Positions 44,751 through 55,340 of a stretch of DNA of 64,000 nucleotides are shown piece by piece. Every line of letters starts with the position of its first letter. Positions within the stretch are counted from its first letter, which is position 1. The DNA is from Brachypodium distachyon (taxonomy: Eukaryota > Streptophyta > Magnoliopsida > Poales > Poaceae), in NCBI RefSeq assembly GCF_000005505.3, contig NC_016131.3, forward strand, positions 33,533,001 to 33,597,000. Direction: 5' to 3'. Under the pieces are notes generated by a model. It worked only from the letters and a program-made list of their open reading frames with translations. It was not told where the DNA came from and did not search any database. Position numbers and translations under genes: made by a program.

Positions 44751-45470
44751 TTAGGTTCCCTAGGATTTAGGAATTAAATACTCCACTCCGTAACTGCCAC
44801 AAGTTACTCTCGATACGAGCCTTTTCCTTCCTCCCGTGTATTCCTCATTCTCAAATGGCAATTAGGCCTTCTGGCCATCGCAGTTGGCGGAAGCCACGAT
44901 CCCCCTTTTGTGTTGGCAGAAAGACCCATGTGGCAGCTGCCGGACATTGATTTGTCAATTGATTTGAGAAGAGGCTAGATTTTGAAAATTTTATTGGGCA
45001 GGAGGCCAAAGCAGTAAAAAATTCCAGGAAAAACATAGATAGCCATGGGATGGTAGAAAATAGCAACAATGACCTTTAGGTCCAGCTTGCGTAGTTTTTG
45101 TAATGACTGGCGCCACCACTCTGTCTATGTGCGAAGGAGCAAAGAAGAGAAATAGGTGACCCCGTTAGGACACCACCGGACCCAAACGGACAAAGTTTTT
45201 TGATCTCTCCGAATCACAATCCAAACGGAACAAAACGACCATCTCTTGTGTTCGTTTTGGGATAGCAGGCTAGATTTGTTCTAAAGGCAACAACCGTAAC
45301 ATCATTAGACCAGCCGCGACCCAGCCGCACCCCCCAAACGGCGGCCCCCAAAAAATACAATTCAAATAAAGTTTTGCCGCCACTTCACAGGCCGGCCCAA
45401 ATCACCAATTTGTCCAAATTCATCACAAGTTTTGGCGATCAAAATAACATCAAACTTAAATAAAGTAAAA
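44751..45470. other. no gene seen
   Basis: Mostly AT-rich sequence with a GC-rich part near 45300-45350. No supported coding region. Confidence 0.35.
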
Positions 45471-46064
45471 TCACTCGGCCCCTTCGTCATCCGCCGGCGT
45501 TGATGGCACTTCCGAGCTCGCCGGTGGTGTATAAGTGGCCGGAGTTGCTGTTTCAGGCGGTGATGGCGCCGATGGAGGAGAGGTGGCCGGTGCTGCTGTG
45601 TCGGGCGCTCTCGCTTCGGCCAAAATGAGCCTGCGCTGGCCGTCGTACCACGCCTTCACCTCGGCATCCATGCCGGTGGTGTCGCATGTCAAGATCAACA
45701 AATCCTCCTGCATCTTCTTCGCCGTGACATTCACCTTGAGGATCTTGAGCTTGTCATCTTGTTTCTTGATCACCGTCGCCCATCGTGACGCCCCGACCTC
45801 CTCCCTCTTGGCGGCGAGCGAAGGTGTTGGGGTTGAAACCGCCGAGGGGATCGGTGTGGGGGTAGTCCGATGAGAACCGCGAGAGGGACGGCATTGCATT
45901 TCCATGGTTTTCATGGGGCATTTCCCTCGGTTGCTTCGCCGCTGCGTCGCCAGCCGCCGTGGAACGAGGCGCGGCATAGATTTGGGGCAGCGGTGGTGTC
46001 GGCGAGGCGCTTTGAGGCGGTGTCGGCGGCGAGAATGGGGGAAATGGAGGGAAAAGGGGGACAC
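45471..46064 (-). pseudogene. NAM-associated C-terminal domain ORF (PIF/Harbinger ORF1-like) fragment
   Basis: The second half of the 197-codon minus-strand frame has the NAM-associated pattern: AAKREEVGASRWATVIKKQD, then KKMQEDLLILTCDTTGMDAE, KAWYDGQRRLILAEARA, and a Pro/Thr-rich acidic tail. In grasses this domain is found in Myb-like proteins accompanying Harbinger transposons and in many GST T3-like annotations. The Myb DNA-binding N-terminus is missing; the first third is a basic low-complexity frame. I treat it as a fragment of a transposon ORF1. Confidence 0.55.
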
Positions 46065-46522
46065 CGGCTAAAACCTTGTGCCGCGTCTGCTAATTTTTAG
46101 AAATGGAGGGCTGAGCTAGGTGGGTTTTTGAACGCGGGCGTCCCATTTGGAGTTTGGGAGCCTTTAGGAGGGGTGGCTGGAGTTGTTCTTGCACCTCACA
46201 TGTCCTTATGTCCTTGGACGCTCCGGCACGTCCAGCTGGTAGTCCATCCATGTCCGGGCACGCGACGGGAATCGAATCTTTCTTATTCTGTAAAGAGAGA
46301 AAGACAGAGGGATCAAATAGCTCACATATTCCTCGATCCCCTCTGTCGTCTGCCCCGTCGCCTTGCTCTCCGTATCCGTATAGATAGTAAACCGAAGCTC
46401 CGCAGCAGGCAGAACTACCAGAGTCGCAGCCACTGCCGGCCTTACCCAAATCTGTTCCTCAGTACCAGTCGGCCTTTACTCCGGCGGAGACGACCCTCCT
46501 CTGAGGCTCTGAGCCGACCGAT
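46065..46522 (+). promoter_or_regulatory. promoter and 5' UTR region of the ent-kaurene oxidase gene
   Basis: The 450 bases before the start codon contain no protein signal. Near the ATG it is GC-rich with the expected start context CCGATATGGAGG. No unambiguous TATA box was found. The Harbinger-type fragment ends directly upstream, so the compact promoter may be limited to this stretch. Confidence 0.35.
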
Positions 46523-49500
46523 ATGGAGGCGCTGCTAGCGGGCAGCTGGGGTTGGGCTGCCGCTGCGGCGACCTTCGGCGTGCTGCTGGCCGTCGCTCTC
46601 GCCGGCAAGGGGCACAAGGACCGCACGAATGCGCCCCCAGGTTATGATCATCTCGCTAGCTGACGCGTGTCTGCAAAATGTGCAGCCGATAGTGTGTGCT
46701 GGTCTTTTACGAGCATGCGGTAGAATAGTATGCTGCGTAGTATGCTGTGTAGTCCATTTTATGCTAAATTACAAATTTTGTATCAAGTGAACGACATTTT
46801 TTAAGAATCGGATAGAGTAGTTTTCTCTTGACAAAATTCGGATGGCTATTTTTTAAACCATGTAGGAAATAATCGAAACAATTTCTCGGTCAACTCGAGA
46901 AATTGATACTCCTTTGAGGATCAGAGGAGTTCTTGCTGGTTCCCGTGGTTATTATTTAGACGATCCACAAAGATCGATTTTCAGCATACTTGAAAGTTCC
47001 GGAAGGGTTGCATGCCCTTGCTTTGCTTTTCAAAGAAAACTATATTTGAAATTTTTTGAGTTATACTTGATCCAGTTGTTTCTAGAATTATAATGTGAAT
47101 ATTATATTTTAAAATTATTATACTTGTGATTTTTACTAAATTCAATATAAAGTACTCCCTCCGTCCAACAAAAAATGTCTCAACTTTGACCAAATTTGTA
47201 TGCATCTTTACACTAAGTCATGTCTAGATACATTTAATTTTTCACAAACTTGAGACATCTTTTGTTGGAAGGAGGAAGTAGCAAAAGTTGGTATTCAGTT
47301 TTGAAGACCCTTAATTTGGAATGCTGTTTTTAGAGTTTTCAGAACAAACATGATTAGAATTGTATTAATTAATAATTTTTAAATTCATTAAATTCAATTC
47401 AATTAAAATCTGGAAGAAAAACTAAAACACGCAAAAGTTTCGAGTTAAAAAGTTTGAGGTATGTTGTTTTCCTAGATTTAATGTAATGTACTTCCATTCT
47501 TTTTCAATATGTTGTGACGAGTCCCGTTGGCGTCCGAGTCAGCTACCACATGGTCATCACAAATTGTCTTAGGGTGTCAGAATGGGGAAACAAGTTAAGT
47601 ACGTATGGTGAAATATGAAATAATGCGCAACTGGGAGGTAAAAACTGAATATTATTTTAAGTAGAAAAACAGTTGATGGGTTAAATATTAAATCTTTGAT
47701 ATTGCGGCAAATATATGTGCTGAAATTACCGGCCTGAGAAAGAGACATAAAAACATTACATGGACAATTTATCCGCATGGGTCCAAATTGTTAATTATCG
47801 TGTAAGTGGACGAATTATCAGACCGACAATTTATTAATTCTGTCATTCAAAAACAATATATCATTTTTACTTCAAGGAAAAACGACTAAATCCTCATGTA
47901 GTTTAATTTGGTTGGCATGCAGTTGTTCCCGGTTTACCGCTTATTGGGAATCTGCATCAATTGAGAGAAAAGAAGCCCCTTAAGACCTTTGCAAAATGGT
48001 CAGATATTTATGGACCCATATACAGTATAAGGATGGGAGCTTCTTCTGTAGTTGTGCTCAACTCAACAGAAGTAGCCAAGGAGGTAAGATAGAAATGGTG
48101 ATTTCACCTCTTCCTCAAATTTTCTTGATAATTTATTTGTATGAACTGAACGATATATTTCTACACTTCTGGATAGTTGTGATGATTTGGCGTTTTAGTC
48201 ATCAGCATGTGATTACTATCTAATTATATATCTTGATACAATTTTTTTTAGGTAATCTTGATACAATTGTAAAATCTCTTTTCACCCCAAAACTTCAATT
48301 TATAAGCTGATAAGATGATATTCTTATGTTCATCTTATCCTCATGCTGATGATAAATCTGAGTAAACTAATTAAGCTAAAAATTAGCCCAGATCACAAAA
48401 TATGCATATTGTTCTTCTATGGTCATAGTGCCTCTTCTTGATAATTATCTGCTGTGATGCATAACTAAGCATGGTAGGAATGTCTCACATTTGAACGAAA
48501 ATGAACAGAAACATATATGTCTGTCCTGTATTTGCAGGCAATGGTTGAAAAATTCTCGTCCATATCTACTCGAAAACTACCTAAAGCATTTTTAGTTATC
48601 ACCCGTGATAAAACTATGGTTGCGACAAGTGACTATGGCGACTTCCACAAAATGGCGAAGCGTTATGCTATGGCGGGTATGTTGGGTTCTTCCGCTCAGG
48701 TATGCAGTTTAATTAGTTAGTTGCCACCTCTGGGAATTTTTTTGCTTTCAGATAACCAAGGTCTAACAATGAGTAATTACTTGCAAACAAATTTAGAGAC
48801 AATTTCGGGACACGAGAGACATGATGGTTGATAACATGGTAAGCACCTATCATACGTTGGTGGCTGGTGACCCACATGCTCCTTTGAACTTCAGACAAGT
48901 TTTCAGGGACGAGCTATTCCGCTTGTCCTTGGTCCAGGTAATTAGTCTACAAAAGCCTTGCACCAAAAAGTTGATTTGTACCGTCAGAGTTAATTGAGAA
49001 TGCACGCTGCAATTTCAGAGCTTAGGTGAGGATGTGAGTTCAGTCTATGTGAAGCAGTTTGGGAGGGTGATATCAAAGGAAGAAATCTACCAGGCCACGG
49101 TGTCTGACATGATGATGTGTGTAATTGAGGTCGACTGGAGGGACTTCTTCCCATACCTCAGCTGGGTGCCGAACCGGGGTTTCGAAAAAAATGTTCGTGC
49201 CACGGAATCTAGGCGAACCGCGGTGATGCAGGCCTTGATCCATCAACAGAAGAAAAGAATTGCGCTTGGCGAGGTGACAGAAATGCACAATCTTAACAGT
49301 CTGTTTTGATACAATTCGGCCATTAATCTGTCATTAATCATCTTGACCGAAAAAAATAATTTGTGATTCGCAGGCAAGAGTATCGTATTTGGACTTCTTA
49401 CTGGCGGAGGGCACACTGACAGACGAGCAATTGACGATGCTGGTGTGGGAGGCAGTCGTAGAAGCTGCAGATACCACTCTGGTCACCACAGAGTGGGCTA

Positions 49501-50229
49501 TGCATGAGCTTGCCAAAAACCCAGAGAAACAGGCAAGTAACCTTTTGTTCCCTGCATACCCCGCAGAGGAAGGTGCATTGTGAAGTTTAACAAGATTTCT
49601 CTTTGTACGTCAGGAACGTCTCTACCGGGAGATCGAAGAGGTGTGCGGCGAGGAGACGGTCACCGAGGACCATCTTCCTCGGCTGCCGTACCTGAATGCC
49701 GTGTTCCATGAGACGCTGCGCCTCCATGCTCCAGTGGTACTTCTGCCTCCAAGGTTCGTCCATGAGACAACCACGTTGGCTGGCTACGTCATCCCAGCCG
49801 GCACAGAGGTAGTTAACTTGACCACAGCAATCACATGGACACATGAAGCTTAATTTGCTGCCTGCTGAACATGGGTTTTACTGAAAGAACATATTGCTCA
49901 ATTTGTACTAGATCATCATCAACGTGAACAGGTGCAACATGAACAAGAAGGAGTGGGAGGAGCCCGAGGAGTGGAGGCCGGAGAGGTTCCTGGAGGGGAG
50001 GTTCGATGCTGCTGACATGTACAAGACCATGGCGTTCGGCGCCGGGAGGAGGGTCTGCGCCGGGAGCCAGCAGGCGACGAGCATCTCCTGCGCCGCCATT
50101 GCGCGGTTCGTGCAGGAGTTCGCCTGGAGGCTCAAGGAGGGCGACGAGGACAAGGTGGACACCGTCCAGCTCATGAACTACAAGCTCCACCCGCTGTATG
50201 TGTACCTCTCGCCCAGAGGGAAAAAGTGA
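46523..50229 (+). CDS. KO: ent-kaurene oxidase (cytochrome P450 CYP701A)
   Basis: Three-step oxidation of ent-kaurene to ent-kaurenoic acid in gibberellin biosynthesis, at plastid envelope/ER membranes with P450 reductase. Eight exons: 46523-46640, 47923-48083, 48538-48699, 48797-48937, 49019-49273, 49374-49532, 49614-49808, 49912-50229. Together they give 502 residues, the usual length. Visible are an N-terminal anchor (about residues 8-30), [13 protein letters not shown] hinge region, I-helix [12 protein letters not shown] (309-320), ExxR ETLR (365-368), PERF (420-423) and the heme loop [10 protein letters not shown] (439-448, Cys446). No stops or frame breaks. All introns are GT-AG except intron 6 (GC-AG). 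CYP701 identity rests on close agreement with grass KO motifs; rice also has KO-like paralogs of diterpenoid defence, so the exact role is an inference. A relic of a second copy is at 29576-29790. Confidence 0.93.
47155..47278. mobile_element. Stowaway MITE in intron 1 of the ent-kaurene oxidase gene
   Basis: 124 bp flanked by TA (47153-47154, 47279-47280). Ends CTCCCTCCGTCCAACAAAA and TTTTGTTGGAAGGAGGAAG. The right end has two changes. It is the same family and length as the element at 59601, in the opposite orientation. Confidence 0.9.
49533..49613 (+). other. GC-AG intron 6 of the ent-kaurene oxidase gene
   Basis: The exon ends GAGAAACAG and the intron begins GCAAGT; the acceptor is TACGTCAG at 49613. 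A GC donor with the strong context CAG|GCAAGT is the classic form of the rare GC-AG class. The reading frame is kept exactly across it, and no nearby GT donor keeps the protein intact. Confidence 0.85.
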
Positions 50230-50729
50230 AGAACCAACTGTCTTCAGAAGTGAACTGGCTGTCCTTCAGAACTTGTGAACAAACAGGATGATGGCAGCAT
50301 GATACGACTTGTTCATGAGCAGAACAACCAACTGTGGTCAGAAGTGAAGAAGTGAACAACCAAGTCTGTACAGCGAATAATGGTTAACCAGAACAATTTG
50401 TTCACTTAGCTTTTGACCTTATGTAGACTGATTAGTCGGTTAAGAACAGAGAAATTTCATCTGAAGAAACAGAGCAGCACAATTTGTAAGTAAAAGAAAC
50501 GAAATTCCCAGATCACTCCACAGGAGACTTACATACAAGGGCGTGGAAATTATTAAAAGGAAAAGCAGTAAGATCACCACGAGTTGTTTACACTGGGCCG
50601 AAGCATCTGCTCAGTCGAGCAATTTCCTCTTGACAAATGAAGTAGAAACTGCTGAGCATCTGTTCTCCAATGTACAAAGGCGTGCAGACAGACAGACAAA
50701 CAGTCCCCCACATCCATGGCGCGCGTTAC
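50230..50729. other. 3' flanks of two convergent genes
   Basis: The tails of the plus-strand P450 gene and the minus-strand DUF4228 gene meet here. No further coding region is seen. The stretch 50230-50360 has three loosely repeated AGAAGTGAA...CCAACTGT segments. Confidence 0.5.
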
Positions 50730-51389
50730 TCACTCTTCAGTTATGCTGTGAAGGCTCGGCTGCCAAGAATAGGACGCCGACTCCCCCGGCGAGGGCGGCC
50801 GCCGTCGCCGCCGTCCCGGCGATCCCCCGTTCGCGCCCTTCCCTTTCTCCTTGGCCACTTTCACGCAAACCCTCCTGACCATTTCCCCTTCGCTAGTGCT
50901 GCCACGGCTCGCGCCTTCCTGATCAGGAGTCCTCCGTGGCGCCTTGGCTGCTTGATCACCTGAATCACCAGTAGCAGCAGTACCCACCGCCCAGCCAAAC
51001 CACTTCTTACCGCCGCCGACCTTGGAGCCCCTGTCATGGCCTCCGCCAGAGGCGCTGCTCGCCTGCAGGTGCCTCCTCAGCGACACGCTGCCGCTGCCGC
51101 CGCCAGAGGCGCTGTGGGAGGAGGAGTACTTGAGCAGCCTCCGGACGGTGCTCTTGGGCACGACGTAGTACTTGCGGCCGAGGTGGAGCATGGTGTCCGG
51201 GGCTGCCACGGCGCCGGCGGGCTCCCGGAACACGTCGGGCCGCGCCACGCAGAACCGCGGGTGCCGCGCCATCACCTCCGCCGCCTGCACCGGCCGGTCC
51301 AGCAGCTCCACGTGCCCGCCGGGGAACACCAGCTTCACGAACTGGCCTCGCCCCGCGCGCCTGGCGCCGCAGAAGCAGCTCGCCGCCAT
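50730..51389 (-). CDS. DUF4228 (PADRE) domain protein
   Basis: 219 residues, single exon. The N-terminus MAASCFCGARR is followed by VKLVFPGGHVELLDRP (residues 18-33), VMARHPRFCVARPDVF, and LHLGRKYYVVPKSTVRRLL. This is the DUF4228/PADRE fold of small plant proteins often induced by stress and pathogens. The C-terminal half is Ser/Gly-rich and Arg/Lys-rich, of no known domain, with KVAKEKGKG near the end. Molecular function is unknown. I chose the ATG at 51389 (context CATCCATGG) over the upstream ATG at 51446, because the TATA box at 51462-51469 leaves the latter ahead of any likely transcription start. GC is high, as in many grass genes. It converges with the P450 gene. Confidence 0.85.
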   Translation of the reverse strand: MAASCFCGARRAGRGQFVKLVFPGGHVELLDRPVQAAEVMARHPRFCVARPDVFREPAGAVAAPDTMLHLGRKYYVVPKSTVRRLLKYSSSHSASGGGSGSVSLRRHLQASSASGGGHDRGSKVGGGKKWFGWAVGTAATGDSGDQAAKAPRRTPDQEGASRGSTSEGEMVRRVCVKVAKEKGKGANGGSPGRRRRRPPSPGESASYSWQPSLHSITEE

Positions 51390-51461
51390 GGATGGCGTCC
51401 CCCTTGAGGAGCTCGAATGCTCGGCCGAGATCGGTTCCCACACCAAATCAAGAAGCCATTG

Positions 51462-51469
51462 CTTTTATA
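51462..51469 (-). promoter_or_regulatory. TATA box of the DUF4228 gene
   Basis: The minus strand reads CCTATAAAAGCAATGG. TATAAAAG at 51469-51462 predicts a start of transcription near 51435, giving a 5' UTR of about 45 bases before the ATG at 51389. Confidence 0.7.
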
Positions 51470-52331
51470 GGACTCGATCCGGAGCTCCGTTCTTAATTAA
51501 TTGACTTGGCTACTGGCCTATGTCATAGTATTGCGTGTTGGCAGATCCTGCAAAGTGCCAAGAGAATACCATTGTTGTTGCCATATGTATGTGCCTTGGC
51601 TAGCTTTTTGTTGTTCCTTGGAAGGCTGGCACTAGTGCATCTTAGAAGACAGTGTCAAAGTTGTGGGTAGTTTACACGGTGGTTCCGAGGAGGGTCTTTT
51701 GAGGTTACTATGTCTAGATCAATTTGGCGGAAGACGGCATGCTTCGCTTCTTTGGCTCTCATGCCATTGGCGGCCTTGCGGAGATGGCAATATGTACCCA
51801 AAAATGCATATCATCGATAGTGTGGATTTATTTATCAGGGTGCTCGATCTTTGGACTCAAATAGTGGCATAGTGCCAAGGGGGAACTCTCTGCCTACCAA
51901 TTTTAAATGAAGCAAGAGTTCAGATTACCAGACATGTCAGGCCAAGGAATCTTATAAACTGGCGTTACTCAGAAACAAGAGCATCATATTCATATCATAT
52001 GGGCCGGCTCGACAGGAGCCAATCCGCCAGCATGCGTGTGGGAGGAGCCATCGAAAATGATTCACGTACGACTCGACGTGGCTCCAAGCCGCATCGTGGT
52101 GCTTGAAGAAACATCGTCAACGGACTACTTTGAAGTTTCAACTCCCAGCGCCGTTCTTTAGCGAATGATGGAGGAAGAATCCATCGGCCGCGCATGGCAT
52201 AGCGAATGATGGAGGAAGAATCCCTAGGGCCGTGTCCTAGCAGGGGAAGGCGGCGGCAAAGTCGTGTCTACGCCGGCGAGGACGCTCAAGCGATGGCAGT
52301 GATGCGGCGAGGCGTCGCTGCCTGCCGCAGT
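51470..52331. other. upstream flank, no gene seen
   Basis: Holds the upstream region of the DUF4228 gene. A 24-base direct repeat is present at 52159-52182 and 52200-52223. No other feature is supported. Confidence 0.4.
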
Positions 52332-52852
52332 TAGGGGTGGCCAATCGGTCATGACCGGAAGTTCGGTCTTGTAATTTCGGTCTTTTTAGATTCGGTATCT
52401 AAAATATAATACCCGAACTTTACTAACTTTGCTATCCGAAATTTCGGTTACCCGAAACTTCGGTCTTTAGTTCAGTCATGACCGAAATTTGTAAAGATGG
52501 ATGATAGGTCCAAAACAAACATGATGCAGGACAAATTTTAGCAACATTCACTTATATTTTTGACAAAATTATCATATCAACATGGCCACCGGGGATTAGA
52601 AAAGCGAAACCGTCGATTGTCTCTATCGTGCCGTGATTTTTTTGCATACGAAGTGGTTTGGCGTTTAGATTGGGTCAAGAGAATGAGTTGGTTTTACGAA
52701 GTTCGGTCCTATTCGGTCTTTTGTGAATTGATACCTGAATTACTAGAATAAAATTCGGTCTTTGAATTTTTCTACCTAGATATCTAACGGTTTTTTCGGT
52801 CTTGGTCTATTTAGTTTTGGTTTTCGGTCATCGGTTTTTATGTCCACCCCTA
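52332..52852. mobile_element. hAT-like MITE
   Basis: 521 bp with ends TAGGGGTGGCC and, at the right, TCCACCCCTA, a perfect 9-bp terminal inverted repeat of the hAT type. The possible 8-bp target duplication is decayed (GCCGCAGT against GCCACAAG). The interior is full of scattered TTCGGT/ACCGAA words, which form subterminal repeats. No transposase. Confidence 0.55.
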
Positions 52853-52930
52853 GCCACAAGAGTCTCGGTGGGCGGGGGCAGTGTCTTCGCGTGAGGATGT
52901 GAGGGTGGCGGTTTCGTGCAAGGTTGCGAG

Positions 52931-53219
52931 TATACCTGGGCAAACCCCGGGCCGAGCCGGATTTCGGGCCGGGCTTCATAAAGCCCGACGGGTAAACCTC
53001 AAGCCCGAGCTCGCTAGGCCAGAAGCCCGGAAAATAGTCCATTTTAATATTAAAATAATTATTTTCAGAATAAATAAATATATTTGCATACCTGTTTTCC
53101 ATAAAAACACTCAATTTAAACCATTTCGGACTTTCGGGCCGGACTTTGGGGGCGAAAGTGAAACGCAGGTCCGGCTTGGGACCCTGGGCTTCAGGTCGGG
53201 CCACCCATGCTCAGGTATA
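52931..53219. mobile_element. hAT-type MITE with intact target duplication
   Basis: 289 bp, ends TATACCTGGGCA and TGCTCAGGTATA (one mismatch), directly flanked by GTTGCGAG at 52923-52930 and 53220-53227. An 8-bp duplication is the hAT mark. The ends are rich in GGGCCGGGC-type words on both sides and the middle is AT-rich. Confidence 0.85.
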
Positions 53220-53227
53220 GTTGCGAG

Positions 53228-54254
53228 CGCATGACGGACTTCCGCACCCGACGTCCCAACGGATCGTACTGTGGTACACCAGGAGCGAGAGAGAAGCGGA
53301 AAGATGCTCAGCCCCTGGATGGCTGGATGAGGCGGCGATGGACGGCTCTCCACTCGGCCGACGCGCGCGCTCCATCCGTCGTGTGTCGAGCGGTGTACTT
53401 CCATCGAAACTGAAATAACTGACGCATGAGCTTGAAAAACAGGAAGATTAAAAAGAGACCTCGGTTTGTCTTCCCTGCCGTGAGGGGCATGTAGGTGGCC
53501 GGCCACATGGGCTACGATAGATCTACTTGGACTAACAAGGGTACAATCACAAAAAAGGACCTGAAACCAACCCATGTCGACCTTGATAGTTGGCTCGTTG
53601 CATCGGCTGCAGGTATCAATCGTGAAGCAGTGGCCCTTTCGAGAACGGACTAGCCAAGGAGCTATGGTCCCAAGACAATATAGCATGTCAAGCCATGGTC
53701 CACCAATGGATTGAATTAATGATTCCACAACTTGCTAGAAATGAATCGAGATATTTTACCCACAAAAAAAATGAATTGAAATAATGATTTTACATTATTT
53801 GTAAGTATCTACTCCTCCGTCCCAAAATAAGTGACGTGGATTTGTATAGATTGTATAGATTCTTATACAAATTCACGTCACTTATTTCGGGACGGAGGGA
53901 GTATATGACTAGTATATCTCACGAACATTACATTTTCTATTGGTAAGAAGACATGATATTAAGTCACTTAACTTAAGATAAATCACTAAAAAATGGTGTT
54001 TTGTTAGCGGAGGCTGTTTGCTACTGGACGTTGTAAGAAGACGTGATATGTGAGCCCATTTGCTTTGCTGGATTATTGGAGAGGGAGGGGAGAGGAGGGG
54101 GCATTTCTCATCTTCTGCATGCGAACGACCCTAGGGCATGATTGAAGACCCACACTTTTTTTTTTGCGAGGAAAAGACCCACACACATTACCCGCAAAAA
54201 AAAAAATCCACACATGAACCAATGTCGATCTTACATTCTTGTTCGTGTGATGTT
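53228..54254. other. intergenic DNA, no gene seen
   Basis: Besides the Stowaway MITE at 53812-53901 I see nothing I can support. Minus-strand frames across 53111-53728 run into the hAT MITE and have no domain. Confidence 0.4.
53812..53901. mobile_element. short Stowaway MITE
   Basis: 90 bp with ends CTCCTCCGTCCCAAAATAAG and CTTATTTCGGGACGGAGGGAG, TA on both sides (53810-53811, 53902-53903). The two halves are almost fully complementary, so it can fold into one long hairpin around GATTGTATAGATTC. Confidence 0.88.
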
Positions 54255-54267
54255 AGTTTGTCTTGCC

Positions 54268-54509
54268 TTTGGTTACTAGTGCAGCCTTTTGGAGACACTT
54301 ACTCGACATATTTTCAGCCTGGATGAATGACCGTCTATAAAAGAATTCTTGTTACGTGATGCATATGCATTTTATGTATCTTCTTTTTCGCTGATTGATT
54401 TTTGTTTCCACTTTGTGTGGCCCATGAATGAAAGATTTTGCTACCGAACTTCGTAATAAAGACGGATGTGTGGCATCTTTGAGCTGGGGTCCCCTTTCAA
54501 AAAAAAAAA
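54268..54509 (+). mobile_element. short LINE-like (5'-truncated) or SINE-like retroposon
   Basis: The right end is an A-run (54499-54510) after AATAAAGACGGATGTGTGGCATC, a tail seen in Triticeae LINEs. Imperfect direct repeats AGTTTGTCTTGCC (54255-54267) and AGTTTGTCTGGCC (54510-54522) match at 12 of 13 positions. A-tail plus a variable target duplication is the mark of target-primed insertion. Confidence 0.55.
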
Positions 54510-54522
54510 AGTTTGTCTGGCC

Positions 54523-55225
54523 AAAAGATCAGCTTCTATAAGAACAATGTATTTTAGTCTGGTTTACTAGGGGATGAACCTTCCCTAGCTTTTCATGAGG
54601 CCCCTCTACTTCTTTCCATTGCACTTTGATATTTGCCAAGTCTTTAAATCTAGATCACAACAACAAAGAGTCAATCATTATTGATTTATTTATTGCCGAA
54701 ATACATTTTTTCGGTTTCTAACATAATTCATATCCAGAATAAAAAGATGACAACATATCCAGTGTAATTATTTAATACAGTGCAAACTTGCAATTATCTA
54801 CATGGACCATTGGCTCTAAAAAATATGGTGCAAATTGAAGATGAGAATCAAGTGTTAGCAAGCGTTGTTTAAGTGGCTGTTTGCAATCTCACATTTAAGA
54901 TTCATCACACGTTTAGATCCAATGATTCACGTGAATAATTTGCAAGCTTGCACCTCTTACAAGTTTGCACCGGATACTTCATAAAAAAGATAGCAAAACC
55001 ATCAAATATAAGTGCAAAATTTGTGTATTTTTTCCATCATAACTAATCTGACATCACAGGTTAGATTCCTCAACCACCACTGCAAGAATGTAATTTGGAT
55101 GCGATGCTATTCGTGTTTGATCCTGTCACGGGGTGACGACGGGGGTGAATTTGGCTATGCCATATCTGTCCAGGACAAAGACGCAAAACGTCCTCCTTCC
55201 TCTGACGACATCCAGTTGTGTTTCC
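54523..55225. other. upstream region of the V-ATPase subunit B gene
   Basis: AT-rich up to about 55080, then GC-richer close to the transcription start. No coding region is supported. No clear TATA box was seen, which is common for housekeeping genes. Confidence 0.4.
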
Positions 55226-55340
55226 TGTTAATTTCTCGGCTCCCCTTCCCCTTCTTCTCCCAGCTGCGTCGTCGCCCACACGAAACACCACCACCACCTC
55301 CTCGCCCTCCTCGTCGTCTTACCACCGATCCCGACCCGAG

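Noticed and set aside
49533..49613. GC donor as evidence that the P450 gene is a pseudogene
   Set aside because: The donor has the strong CAG|GCAAGT context, the frame is kept and all other exons and motifs are intact.
51390..51446. Upstream ATG of the DUF4228 frame as start
   Set aside because: It is only about 16 bases from the TATA box and the added residues are unlike the family's N-terminus.
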